This document shows, piece by piece, positions 1-7,784 of a stretch of DNA of 39,267 nucleotides. The stretch lies in NCBI GenBank assembly GCA_902632125.1, contig CACPBQ010000017.1, forward strand, positions 1 through 39,267. Reading direction: 5' to 3'. The notes beneath the pieces were generated by a model, which saw nothing but the letters and a program-made list of their open reading frames with translations, was not told the origin of the DNA and searched no databases. This DNA comes from Paracoccaceae bacterium. GTDB lineage: Bacteria > Pseudomonadota > Alphaproteobacteria > Rhodobacterales > Rhodobacteraceae. Numbering within the stretch: position 1 is the first letter of the stretch; each line of letters begins with the position of its first letter. The position numbers were made by a program, and so were the translations under genes.

Positions 1-603
1 CAAAATACTTACCAGAGGGTTTGAAGGCGCTATGACGATCAATTCAGCCTCCTTCAGCGCTTGTTCCGCGTGTGGCGTTATTTTAGATGATTCCAACCCG
101 TCGTATCTGAGCTCCAAAACATCAGGCTTGCAACGCTCTTTAACAAAATACTCTTGGAAGCTTAACCATCCGCAATCAGTTAATACACGTGTTTGAACTT
201 TGGCTTCAGTCGGTAACAATATTTTTGAATTGATATCAAATTTAGAGACTATATCTGCCAAAATATCGGAGGGCCGATCTCCACGCCGCAAGCGCTCCGT
301 GCGATAAATATGAAGACCAAAATCACGGTCACCGAGAAACATCCAAGTGTCAGCACCTAAGCAATTCAACATTTCAAGTGCTCTATTACCTTCATCGGCA
401 AGGCCCCAGCCTTGATCTCGATTTACACGATCAGAAAGCGTATATAGCATTGTATCGATATCTGGGGATACCCAAAGTCCATGGAATTCTTCGTCGTCAG
501 CAACATTTCCAATTACTGTTAAAGTAATTTCTGGTATTTCTGCCAGCCCCTCAGCTAATTTAGCTCCGCCTACTCCACCCGCCAAAAGTGTCACTCGGGT
601 CAT
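1..603 (-). CDS. cofD: CofD, 2-phospho-L-lactate transferase of F420 synthesis (partial, 3' end off window)
   Basis: The minus-strand frame opening with ATG at 603 stays open to the left edge and gives about 201 residues of a CofD-family protein; the C-terminal third is missing. It starts with the nucleotide-binding LAGGVGGAKLAEGL (about residues 6-19). VSPDIDTMLYTL (about 47-58), the LGDRDFGLH block, PTEAKVQTRV and IAPSNPLVSIL at the visible end follow. CofD joins a phosphorylated three-carbon acid, activated as a guanylyl diphosphate, to the deazaflavin FO, making (dehydro-)F420-0 in the cytoplasm. Its ATG overlaps the cofH stop by four bases (ATGA), so it is translationally coupled to cofH. 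Family members usually have about 300-330 residues, so roughly 100 should lie beyond the window. Whether it uses phospholactate, PEP or 3-phosphoglycerate cannot be read from this fragment. Confidence 0.93.
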   Translation of the reverse strand, partial: MTRVTLLAGGVGGAKLAEGLAEIPEITLTVIGNVADDEEFHGLWVSPDIDTMLYTLSDRVNRDQGWGLADEGNRALEMLNCLGADTWMFLGDRDFGLHIYRTERLRRGDRPSDILADIVSKFDINSKILLPTEAKVQTRVLTDCGWLSFQEYFVKERCKPDVLELRYDGLESSKITPHAEQALKEAELIVIAPSNPLVSIL

Positions 604-1874
604 CCTGTGGTCTCCGGGAACATCTTTAAGAAACTTAATGGATCAGATTTCCGTTCAACTAATGGAGAAATATCAATTGGATTGTGATCTTTATATATAT
701 CGACGTTTTTGTAAATGGTGTTACGCCTGACAGGTATACGCCCAGCTGAACGAATAATCTCACATAGTTCAGCTGCTGTAATCTCTTGACCATGTTTAGA
801 ACCAGCTGAACGAGAAATACTTTCATTCATTAAAGTTCCACCAAGATCATTAACACCCTTGGAAAGCAGATTACGAGCACGCTCGGCACCCAACTTTGTC
901 CAACTAACCTGAATATTATCAATGAAACCATTTAACATAATTCGTGAAACAGAATGCATTAAGTCAACTTCATGATCAGTTGGCCCAGGGCGCACTGAAT
1001 TTGGATTATTTAAAAATAAGGGGCTATCGGTGTGTACAAAACTTAAAGGTACAAGCTCAGTAAATCCACCAGTATCTCTTTGTATCTCGCGCAGGAGCGC
1101 AATATGAGCCGCCCAGTGTTTCGGTTCATCAACATGTCCATACATAATCGTAGCTGTACTTGGAATTCCAACATCATGAGCTGTTCGAATGATTTCCTCC
1201 CAGCAATCAGCGCTTAGTTTGTTTTTGGTTAATTTCTGACGTACTTCTGTATCTAGTATCTCTGCAGCTGTTCCCGGCATAGATCCCAAGCCACAATCTT
1301 TTAAATCATTTAGAAAAGTACGAAAGGACAGTTTGGATTTAACAGCACCATACCAAATCTCAAAAGGAGAAAATGCATGTATATGCATATCTGGCAACGC
1401 AGACTTTATCGCAAGTACAAGCTCCCGATAGTAGTTGCCCTCCATTTTTGGATGCAAACCACCCTGAATGCACACTTCCGTACCTCCACGGTCCCAAGCC
1501 TGCTGCGCCCTTTCGACTACCTGCGCCGGCTCTAACCACTCAGAACCTGCCTCTTCTTTGCGCTTAGCAAAACCACAAAACCGGCAGCCCATGTAACAAA
1601 TATTTGTAAAATTAATATTTCTGTTCACTACAAAAGTTACATAATCACCCTTACTGCGCTGTCGCAGAATATCCGCAACTGCAAAAATAGCATTTCGATC
1701 TGTAACTTTTTTATTATCCCTACAATTAAAAAGTACCATGCCGTCATTTTCTGAAACTTCGTTACCAAACAATGCATTGCTAAGGATTTTAGATACAGGG
1801 CTGCTAGCCGCATCCAGTACTTTTTGTAACTCTACTGGTATGTATTTAGAGACTTGTTGATTTACTTTATTCAT
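600..1874 (-). CDS. cofH: CofH, FO synthase subunit 2 (radical SAM)
   Basis: This 424-residue radical SAM enzyme carries the CX3CX2C cluster motif as CYMGCRFC (C93, C97, C100), within the CofH/MqnC-type context NFTNICYMGCRFCGFAKR. Further CofH-like blocks are VCIQGGLHPKMEGNYY, HAFSPFEIWYGA, GSMPGTAAEIL and TATIMYGHVDEP. CofH condenses a tyrosine-derived radical with 5-amino-6-ribitylamino-uracil; CofG then closes the ring to give FO, the chromophore of F420. Here CofG and CofH are separate proteins, as in archaea and cyanobacteria, not the fused FbiC of actinobacteria. The ATG at 1874 shares one base with the cofG stop (TAATG), and the stop overlaps cofD, so the three genes form one transcript. 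CofH rather than the menaquinone paralogue MqnC is indicated by the CofG and CofD neighbours. Confidence 0.95.
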   Translation of the reverse strand: MNKVNQQVSKYIPVELQKVLDAASSPVSKILSNALFGNEVSENDGMVLFNCRDNKKVTDRNAIFAVADILRQRSKGDYVTFVVNRNINFTNICYMGCRFCGFAKRKEEAGSEWLEPAQVVERAQQAWDRGGTEVCIQGGLHPKMEGNYYRELVLAIKSALPDMHIHAFSPFEIWYGAVKSKLSFRTFLNDLKDCGLGSMPGTAAEILDTEVRQKLTKNKLSADCWEEIIRTAHDVGIPSTATIMYGHVDEPKHWAAHIALLREIQRDTGGFTELVPLSFVHTDSPLFLNNPNSVRPGPTDHEVDLMHSVSRIMLNGFIDNIQVSWTKLGAERARNLLSKGVNDLGGTLMNESISRSAGSKHGQEITAAELCEIIRSAGRIPVRRNTIYKNVDIYKDHNPIDISPLVERKSDPLSFLKMFPETTG

Positions 1875-2998
1875 TAGATCGCCTCCAATATTTGCTCATG
1901 CGCAAACCCATCATGCCTCGCCATGGCCAAAATGCGCTCTCTTAATCCAGGATCTAAATACTCACTCCGCTTATTAATAAATCGGGGGTATACTGTGAGC
2001 CGCTCCAATAATTTGAAGCCCACGCTTGAACAACTTTCATTTAACATAAGGATTTCCGGCCATTCATGTTGAGGATTAATAAAATCGATCGTAACGGGGC
2101 TTATTCCGCCCCAGTCATTGATACCTGCTTCCAGATAAGAAATATGGCGACGATGCAAATTTGGAGGCGCTTGTAGACTAATTTCTGGTTCAAGAATGAT
2201 ACGTGCAGCTGCTATTGTACGCAGCATATCTTCAAGATTAGGCTCTGGATGTTGCGCCATAGCTATATCGGGCTTACGTTGAAAATTTTGGATTATAACT
2301 TCCTGGATGTGACGATGACGACGATGAGATGCATTAATCGCGTTTAATGCCTCAATTCTTTCTTCCCAAGTTTCTCCAATTCCAATCAATAACCCAGTTG
2401 TAAAGGGCACATTCTTGACACCAGCCCGCTCCAGAGTCCGCAATCTTTGCAGGGGAGTTTTATCAGGACATCCATGATGGGGCATACCCTTGCGAACCAA
2501 ACGTCGGCTAACCGTTTCCAACATCATTCCCATTGAAGCAGAGACAGGCTTTAACAGATCAATTTCATCGTCAGATAAGGTCCCAGCGTTTACGTGAGGC
2601 AGTAAATTTGTTTCTTTGAGAACAAGCGCACACATATCTGCAAGATATTGCGTCATACTTTCATAACCTAACTTAGCAAGGCTTTTTTTTGCTTGCTCAT
2701 ATCTTAACTCTGGTTTTTCACCCAGACTAAATAACAACTCTTTACAACCATTCTCTATACCTTTCTTTGCAACTTTGAGAACCTGTTCTGGGGTCATAAT
2801 TCGTGCATCAGGATCGGATGGATGCTTTACAAAGGTACAATAGCCACACGTGTCTCTGCACATATTTGTCAAAGGCACAAAAACCTTTCGCGAATAAGTT
2901 ACATTATCACCCCAAAATCGATCGCGAACTGCTGCAGCTCTTGATAGTAGCTCTGTCGTGTCAGCCTTTGCGAACGTTGGATCGGACATTATATCCAT
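1874..2998 (-). CDS. cofG: CofG, FO synthase subunit 1 (radical SAM)
   Basis: This radical SAM protein has CRDTCGYC near residues 47-54, in the typical CofG setting VPLTNMCRDTCGYCTF. It also has LFSLGEKPE, LPHVNAGTLSDDEIDLLKP, GLLIGIGETWEER, QNFQRKPD and NDWGGISPVT, all CofG signatures. It performs the second half of FO formation, releasing ammonia and closing the deazaflavin ring with the CofH product. Two starts are possible. ATG at 2998 has GGGAG eight bases upstream and is chosen; GTG at 3007 with GAGGG six bases upstream would add three residues. It is the first gene of the cofG-cofH-cofD operon. The region upstream holds the tandem 19-bp repeats described separately, which probably control it. 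The final pathway genes (cofC, cofE) are not visible. Confidence 0.95.
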   Translation of the reverse strand: MDIMSDPTFAKADTTELLSRAAAVRDRFWGDNVTYSRKVFVPLTNMCRDTCGYCTFVKHPSDPDARIMTPEQVLKVAKKGIENGCKELLFSLGEKPELRYEQAKKSLAKLGYESMTQYLADMCALVLKETNLLPHVNAGTLSDDEIDLLKPVSASMGMMLETVSRRLVRKGMPHHGCPDKTPLQRLRTLERAGVKNVPFTTGLLIGIGETWEERIEALNAINASHRRHRHIQEVIIQNFQRKPDIAMAQHPEPNLEDMLRTIAAARIILEPEISLQAPPNLHRRHISYLEAGINDWGGISPVTIDFINPQHEWPEILMLNESCSSVGFKLLERLTVYPRFINKRSEYLDPGLRERILAMARHDGFAHEQILEAI

Positions 2999-3050
2999 CA
3001 AACGCACTCCCTACCCTCTACTTTGGCATAAAAATATAATACATCAACAA

Positions 3051-3107
3051 TTTTTTACCATATGGTCAATTTTTTACCATTTGGTCAATTTTTATTTTAT
3101 AGTCAAA
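3051..3107. promoter_or_regulatory. Tandem 19-bp palindromic repeats, probable operator between cofG and DUF1330 gene
   Basis: Two direct copies with a 19-bp period lie at 3051-3069 and 3070-3088. Each reads six T, ACCA, a two-base centre (TA or TT), TGGT, then CAA. The first core, ACCATATGGT, is a perfect 10-bp palindrome, flanked symmetrically by TT-N and N-AA. A third, decayed copy may follow at about 3089-3107. The block is about 50 bp upstream of cofG on one side and about 95 bp upstream of the DUF1330 gene on the other. This is the layout expected for a dimeric repressor such as a TetR- or GntR-type protein. The regulator is not in the window. Confidence 0.55.
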
Positions 3108-3199
3108 TAAAAAACTTTTATTGGAGAAAGGTATTGAAAGTTGTTGAGTTTTTGATGCAAACCTATGCACATTGAAAGGTGACTTTTAAGGGGGTTATA

Positions 3200-3490
3200 A
3201 TGTCGAAAGTTCTACAGGTAGTAATTTACAAATCTGTCTCTGATGAAGAAAAATTAGCAGCCTATGCAAAATTAGCTCTACCAGCGATGCAAAAAGCTGG
3301 AGCAAAGTTTCTTGCAAGAGGTGTTCCCGTAGCAGTTCGCGAAGAAGGAAAAAAAACAAGAACGGTCGTGATAGAATGGCCTAGCATGGAAGCGGCTGAT
3401 AAAGGCTACAATAGTCCAGAATATCAAGCTGCTCTGGAAGCTTTAGATTGTTCGGCCTCGCGAGAATTCAGATATGTGGAAACGATTTAA
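3200..3490 (+). CDS. DUF1330 family small protein
   Basis: This is a 96-residue protein with the look of the DUF1330 (dimeric alpha-beta barrel, ferredoxin-like) family. It has an N-terminal beta strand (KVLQVVIYKSV), a helix, FLARGVPVAVREE, then TVVIEWPSMEAADKGYNSPEYQAALE, the family hallmark where a W/F-P-S-x-E-A-A segment is followed by a Y-x-S-P-E-Y helix. ATG at 3200 has GGGGG five bases upstream and is preferred over a GTG 21 bases earlier. The biochemical role of the family is not established. It is divergent from the F420 operon across a shared putative operator, so a link to F420 chemistry is possible but unproven. It converges with the EamA gene 51 bp away, with no convincing terminator between them. 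Confidence 0.8.
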   Translation: MSKVLQVVIYKSVSDEEKLAAYAKLALPAMQKAGAKFLARGVPVAVREEGKKTRTVVIEWPSMEAADKGYNSPEYQAALEALDCSASREFRYVETI

Positions 3491-3541
3491 TTTCATGAAG
3501 TGAAAAACTTTATTGTGATAAAAATTATGCTTATCTATGTA

Positions 3542-4432
3542 TTAAGAATTTCGATAAAGAAGTATTAACCCCATACCAATAGGCACGATGCCAATATAAG
3601 TGTAAGCTGGGGCTAGACCTTCGTTACCAAAACTTTCGACTAATAAAACCCAAAAAGGAATTAATAAGCTGTAAGCCATTACATTGGTTCCGGGAATTTT
3701 ATTTGAGGCATAATTTAGACATAAAATAGTCCCTATGGAAGCAAATATAGCAAGGTAAATGACCAAAAGAATAAGCCCTAGTGAAATTGTGTTAGGAGTA
3801 AAGTTTTTACCCTGAATTACCAATGTTGAACCCACAATTAAGGTTCCGGCAATTAAAACTCCAAACGTTGTAATTAGTAAATGTTCACTATTATTTAACC
3901 TAGGTTGTAATAGTGCATAACTTGAATAGACAATTGTCCCGATCAAAAATATAAGCTCTCCGTAATCCATTTTGAACTTCAGAGCATTTTGTAGAGAGCC
4001 GTCAAAAACTATAAATAAAGCTCCAAACGAACTCAAACCTAATGCCAACCAGATTAGAGTTTTAGACTTCTTATTAAATAATAACGAGTCCAAAATAAGC
4101 GTAGAAAATGGCATAAGTGCAAAAATAGCTGAAGTAGATATAGTAGAAGTATACCTTAGAGCTATAAACATGAAGACAAAGTATACCGAATAAATTCCAC
4201 CTAGTACAAGATAGCGCCATGGTCTAAATAGGATGGAACGGGACAAGTTTTTAGAGTAAACCAAATATGAACCGAGTATTAGAGCTCCAAAAAGAAAACG
4301 ATAAAAGGTTAAGAGTTCTGGCTCAATAATTTCAGCATATAATTTACCAAAAATAAAAGAACCTGTTACAAACAGGGAAAATAAGAACATCACTGAGTGA
4401 CTTTTTATTTTTATGTTCAGCGAGCTTATCAT
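3542..4432 (-). CDS. EamA/DMT-superfamily transporter
   Basis: This is a 296-residue, very hydrophobic protein with about ten predicted membrane helices arranged as two similar halves, the layout of the EamA (DUF6, drug/metabolite transporter) family. The first half contains the typical LTFYRFLFGALIL segment with a conserved FxR. The second ends in a G-x-x-P-I-G-M-G-L-I-L-L helix. Members export amino acids, nucleosides or other metabolites across the inner membrane. The substrate cannot be deduced here. It starts 43 bp after the codA-like gene on the same strand, so it may be the last gene of the nucleobase uptake operon and could export a breakdown product. No good ribosome binding site is visible before its ATG. 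Confidence 0.85.
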   Translation of the reverse strand: MISSLNIKIKSHSVMFLFSLFVTGSFIFGKLYAEIIEPELLTFYRFLFGALILGSYLVYSKNLSRSILFRPWRYLVLGGIYSVYFVFMFIALRYTSTISTSAIFALMPFSTLILDSLLFNKKSKTLIWLALGLSSFGALFIVFDGSLQNALKFKMDYGELIFLIGTIVYSSYALLQPRLNNSEHLLITTFGVLIAGTLIVGSTLVIQGKNFTPNTISLGLILLVIYLAIFASIGTILCLNYASNKIPGTNVMAYSLLIPFWVLLVESFGNEGLAPAYTYIGIVPIGMGLILLYRNS

Positions 4433-4475
4433 CTAAAACTGAATTTTATTTCCAGCGATAAATAAAATAAAAAAC

Positions 4476-5759
4476 TCAACCAGGGGCATATGAAGCAGGG
4501 TCAACATTATTAGGACGACCTTTTATAAGCAATTCAGCATTTAATGGTTCGTTTCTAGCCAGCAATTTTCCACCTCTCACGACTGCAAGACGGTTTGCAC
4601 GTAATCTTATCGCCTCAATAGAATTTTTTGCTTGGAGCAAATTAAAATTTGCCTTTGCTCCCACATTTATCCCATAATCTTCAAGGTGCATGATAGTCGC
4701 CGAATTCGACGTAATTGCATCAAAACACCATGCCATATCCTCACGACTAGACAGTTGACCAACATGCAAGCCCATAAAAGCTACATCAAGCATGTCAGCT
4801 TTTCCAAGCGAGTACCAAGGATCCATGACACAATCCGATCCAAATCCAATCAAAATACCTGCATCACGCAACTCTCTTACTCTAGTTTGTCCCCTTCGCT
4901 TTGGATAAGAATCATGTCTTCCTTGAAGCATTATGTTAATGAGAGGATTAGGTATTGCATGAACGCCTGCTTCTGCAATCAATGGTATTAATTTAGATAC
5001 GTAATAATTATCCATTGAATGCATTGAAGTAAGATGGGAACCTGTAACCCGGCCTTGCAAGCCTAGGCGCTGAGTTTCATATGCAAGCGTCTCAATATGG
5101 CGGCTCATTGGATCATCTGTTTCATCGCAATGCATATCAACCAACAAACCTCGTTCAGATGCTATTTCACAGAGAGTTTTAATTGATTGGGCTCCTTCCG
5201 ACATGGTTCGCTCGAAGTGAGGTATGCCCCCAACAATATCCACCCCCATATCCAAAGCACGAATGGTATTTTCGAGTGCTGTCGGATCGCGGTAAAGCCC
5301 ATCTTGAGGAAAAGCCACCAATTGAATTTCCAAATAGTCTTTAACTTGATTTTTTACCTCTAAAAGGGCTTGGACACCTTTTAATTCGTTATCGCATGTA
5401 TCGACATGACTTCTTATCGCTCCAATGCCCATTGAAACAGCTAAATCACAATATCTTAACGATCTTGCGATTATATCGTCTACAGTCTGAATAGATTTCA
5501 ATTCTCCCCAAAGTGATATTCCTTCCAACAGCGTTCCAGATTTATTTAATCGTGGTGTTCCAAGAGATAAAGTTGCATCCATATGAAAATGGGGGTCTAT
5601 AAAAGGCGGGGCCACAAGCCAACCATTTGCAACAATAGTTTCTTTTGCTTCAGCGGAAATATTCTTTTCAACAGCGGTAATGAGACCATTTTTACCGGCT
5701 ACATCAATACCTTCCGTTCCGTCAGGCAGAGAGGCGTTTTTTACCAAAAAATCAAACAT
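4476..5759 (-). CDS. codA: Cytosine deaminase-family amidohydrolase (CodA-like)
   Basis: This 427-residue metal-dependent hydrolase aligns along its length with E. coli cytosine deaminase by recall, with a constant four-residue offset. Metal and catalytic residues are in place: H57 and H59 in DPHFHMD, Q152 in AFPQDG, H210 and E213 in DMHCDE, H242 in GSHLTSMHS, and D309. It hydrolyses an amino group from a pyrimidine-type ring in the cytoplasm. The loop usually reading GHDDVFDPW reads GSDCVMDPW, so residues beside the catalytic Asp (equivalent to E. coli H312, D314 and F316) are changed and the substrate may not be cytosine. AGGAG lies six bases before the ATG. It follows the permease by about 10 bp and is co-transcribed with a BMP-type importer. 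Confidence 0.88.
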   Translation of the reverse strand: MFDFLVKNASLPDGTEGIDVAGKNGLITAVEKNISAEAKETIVANGWLVAPPFIDPHFHMDATLSLGTPRLNKSGTLLEGISLWGELKSIQTVDDIIARSLRYCDLAVSMGIGAIRSHVDTCDNELKGVQALLEVKNQVKDYLEIQLVAFPQDGLYRDPTALENTIRALDMGVDIVGGIPHFERTMSEGAQSIKTLCEIASERGLLVDMHCDETDDPMSRHIETLAYETQRLGLQGRVTGSHLTSMHSMDNYYVSKLIPLIAEAGVHAIPNPLINIMLQGRHDSYPKRRGQTRVRELRDAGILIGFGSDCVMDPWYSLGKADMLDVAFMGLHVGQLSSREDMAWCFDAITSNSATIMHLEDYGINVGAKANFNLLQAKNSIEAIRLRANRLAVVRGGKLLARNEPLNAELLIKGRPNNVDPASYAPG

Positions 5760-5768
5760 AATTTACTC

Positions 5769-6713
5769 CTATCTTTGCCCTTTAAACCAAGGTGTGAGTA
5801 GCGCTCTTGGATACTCTGCCCGCCGGGCGGCTATTACCAGAGCTACAATCGAAAGGACGTATGGCGCTGCAAGAAAAACCTGGGAGGGTACTTTGGCTCC
5901 CACCTCGGTCTGCATCCGGACTTGTAATGCATCAAATGCACCAAATAGTAATGCACCCAATAAAGCTTTCCCTGGTTTCCAACTTGCAAAAATAACTAAC
6001 GCTATACAAATCCAACCCCTCCCATTAACCATTCCAAAGAAAAAAGCATCGAAAGCTGACATTGTAAGAAAAGCACCGCCCAAAGCCATAAGAGCCGAAC
6101 CTACTACTATAGCTCCAATCCTTATTCCATAAACGCTTAAACCTTGCGCATCCACACTATTTGGATTATCGCCAACGGCCTTAATCGCAACGCCTAAACC
6201 AGTTCGGTTCATAACGTACCAAACAAGTCCAACCATGAACAAGGCCAACCACGTTAAAGCCGTTTGCTGAAATAAAATTGTACCAATGAACGGAAGCTCT
6301 GATAATATTGGGATTTCCAATGGTCTAAATGGTTCAATTCTTGGAGGTGAAGAGACATTTGGTAATGCAGTCCTGTAAGAAAAGTAACTCACGGACGTTG
6401 CAAACAGGGTGACCCCAAGCCCTGATACGTGCTGAGATAAACCTAAAGGCACTGTTAAAATAGCATGAATTAAACCAAAAAATCCACCAGCTAGTGCAGC
6501 AACTACTACACCACCCCAGAGACCGGCACCTAGCCATACAGCCATCCAACCCGCCATAGCACCAGCCACGAATATTCCTTCAATTCCTAAATTAAGAACC
6601 CCAGATTTTTCACAAATCAAAGCGCCTAAAACACCAAAAATAAGAGGCGTCGCGATCCTTAAAGAAGCTGCCCAAAAGCTTTCAGTCAAAAGGATTTGAA
6701 AAATTTCAATCAC
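5769..6713 (-). CDS. Nucleoside-type ABC transporter permease 2
   Basis: This 314-residue inner-membrane permease belongs to the BPD_transp_2 family, in the branch that works with BMP-type binding proteins (B. subtilis NupQ/YufQ-like). It has about eight to ten hydrophobic helices and the family element GVLNLGIEGIFVAGA near residue 40. The segment AIKAVGDNPNSVDAQGLSVY is the usual cytoplasmic coupling region, and GRGWICIALVIFASWKP is conserved. It begins with GTG at 6713, immediately after the TAA of the preceding permease gene, so translation is coupled. It forms the import channel with the other permease and the double-domain ATPase; the likely cargo is a nucleoside or nucleobase. Confidence 0.92.
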   Translation of the reverse strand: MIEIFQILLTESFWAASLRIATPLIFGVLGALICEKSGVLNLGIEGIFVAGAMAGWMAVWLGAGLWGGVVVAALAGGFFGLIHAILTVPLGLSQHVSGLGVTLFATSVSYFSYRTALPNVSSPPRIEPFRPLEIPILSELPFIGTILFQQTALTWLALFMVGLVWYVMNRTGLGVAIKAVGDNPNSVDAQGLSVYGIRIGAIVVGSALMALGGAFLTMSAFDAFFFGMVNGRGWICIALVIFASWKPGKALLGALLFGAFDALQVRMQTEVGAKVPSQVFLAAPYVLSIVALVIAARRAEYPRALLTPWFKGQR

Positions 6714-7784
6714 TTAATTTTTACCTTCTAATTTTGCTCTCACTAATTTGAAGCGGCTAAAAAAACCACCAATAAGGACACACAGAAGTGAAGTGGAAAC
6801 AACTAAATCTGCCAGATAAGAAGATACACTCATAGCACGGCTCATACTATCAGCACCAACAAAAACCGATGCTATAAACAAAGCTGATATTACGACACCA
6901 ATAGGTGATAATCCTGCAAGCATCGCAACAATTATCCCTGCGTAGCCAAATCCCGGAGACAAATCTGATGTTAGGTAACCCTTCAAACCGGCAACCTCAC
7001 TCACACCCGCCATGCCTGCGAGAGCTCCAGAAATCGCAGCTGCGCCAAGTATTGTGCGGTTGACCTTTATACCAGCATGCCGAGCGGCAAATACATTCTC
7101 CCCAACCGCACGCAATTTGAAACCCCAAACAGATCTTGCCAACATAAATTGCGCTATTAGAGCACATACAATTGCGATTATTAAACCTGAGTGTACGCGC
7201 ATTCTTTCCATTAAAGGAGGTAACATTCCCTGATCAAGAATTGGAGAACTTTGAGGCCACCCCAAACCCATTGGATCTTTCAGAGGGCCTTCCAGCATAT
7301 ACTGTAAAAAAATAATAATAATAAAGTTTAGTAATAAGGTAGTCACGACCTCATCTGCGCCATATCTTGTTTTCAATATTGCGGGCACCACCATTCCCAC
7401 TGAACCGGCAGCACAACCAAATGCTATAATTAAGGGCAGTAAAATAAATGCCGGTGCTTCTATGTAACCCGTTCCAATCGCAACAGCTGCTATTGCTCCA
7501 AGATATAACTGCCCCTCTGCACCGATGTTCCAAAGTTTAGCTCGGAAGGCCAATGCAGCTGCCAAACCCGTAAACATTAAAGGTGTAGCTCTCGTTAGCA
7601 TCTCTGAAAAAGCAAATTTGGACCCAAATACTCCTTTGGCCATTTCAACGTATGATATTAAAACGGGCGCCCCAGCTAGCCAAAGCGGAATAGAGGCCAA
7701 AATTAGCGCCACAAATGCTGAAAGAATGGGTACTCCATAACTAAAAATAGCAGAATTTGCATTTCTTGGCTCCACCCTAATCAT
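6714..7784 (-). CDS. Nucleoside-type ABC transporter permease 1
   Basis: This 356-residue membrane protein is the partner permease (NupP/YufP-like). It has the family signature ALAFRAKLWNIGAEGQLYLGA (residues about 77-97) and the coupling segment FKLRAVGENVFAARHAGIKV. GFGYAGIIVAMLAGLSPIG follows, with about ten hydrophobic segments in all. Its ATG at 7784 overlaps the ATPase stop by four bases (ATGA), and its TAA abuts the GTG of the second permease. With the ATPase it would make a heterodimeric importer fed by the BMP-family binding protein encoded first in the operon. Confidence 0.92.
   Translation of the reverse strand: MIRVEPRNANSAIFSYGVPILSAFVALILASIPLWLAGAPVLISYVEMAKGVFGSKFAFSEMLTRATPLMFTGLAAALAFRAKLWNIGAEGQLYLGAIAAVAIGTGYIEAPAFILLPLIIAFGCAAGSVGMVVPAILKTRYGADEVVTTLLLNFIIIIFLQYMLEGPLKDPMGLGWPQSSPILDQGMLPPLMERMRVHSGLIIAIVCALIAQFMLARSVWGFKLRAVGENVFAARHAGIKVNRTILGAAAISGALAGMAGVSEVAGLKGYLTSDLSPGFGYAGIIVAMLAGLSPIGVVISALFIASVFVGADSMSRAMSVSSYLADLVVSTSLLCVLIGGFFSRFKLVRAKLEGKN

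Noticed and set aside
3051-3107. CRISPR array or satellite
   Set aside because: Only two good copies with no spacers between them; an operator fits better.
3491-3541. Terminator between the convergent DUF1330 and EamA genes
   Set aside because: Only a weak five-bp repeat (TTTCA/TGAAA) is present, with no stable stem or T-tract.
5680-6132. Plus-strand frame of 150 codons
   Set aside because: It is antisense to the codA-like and permease genes, whose motifs are clear; the translation has no recognisable domain.
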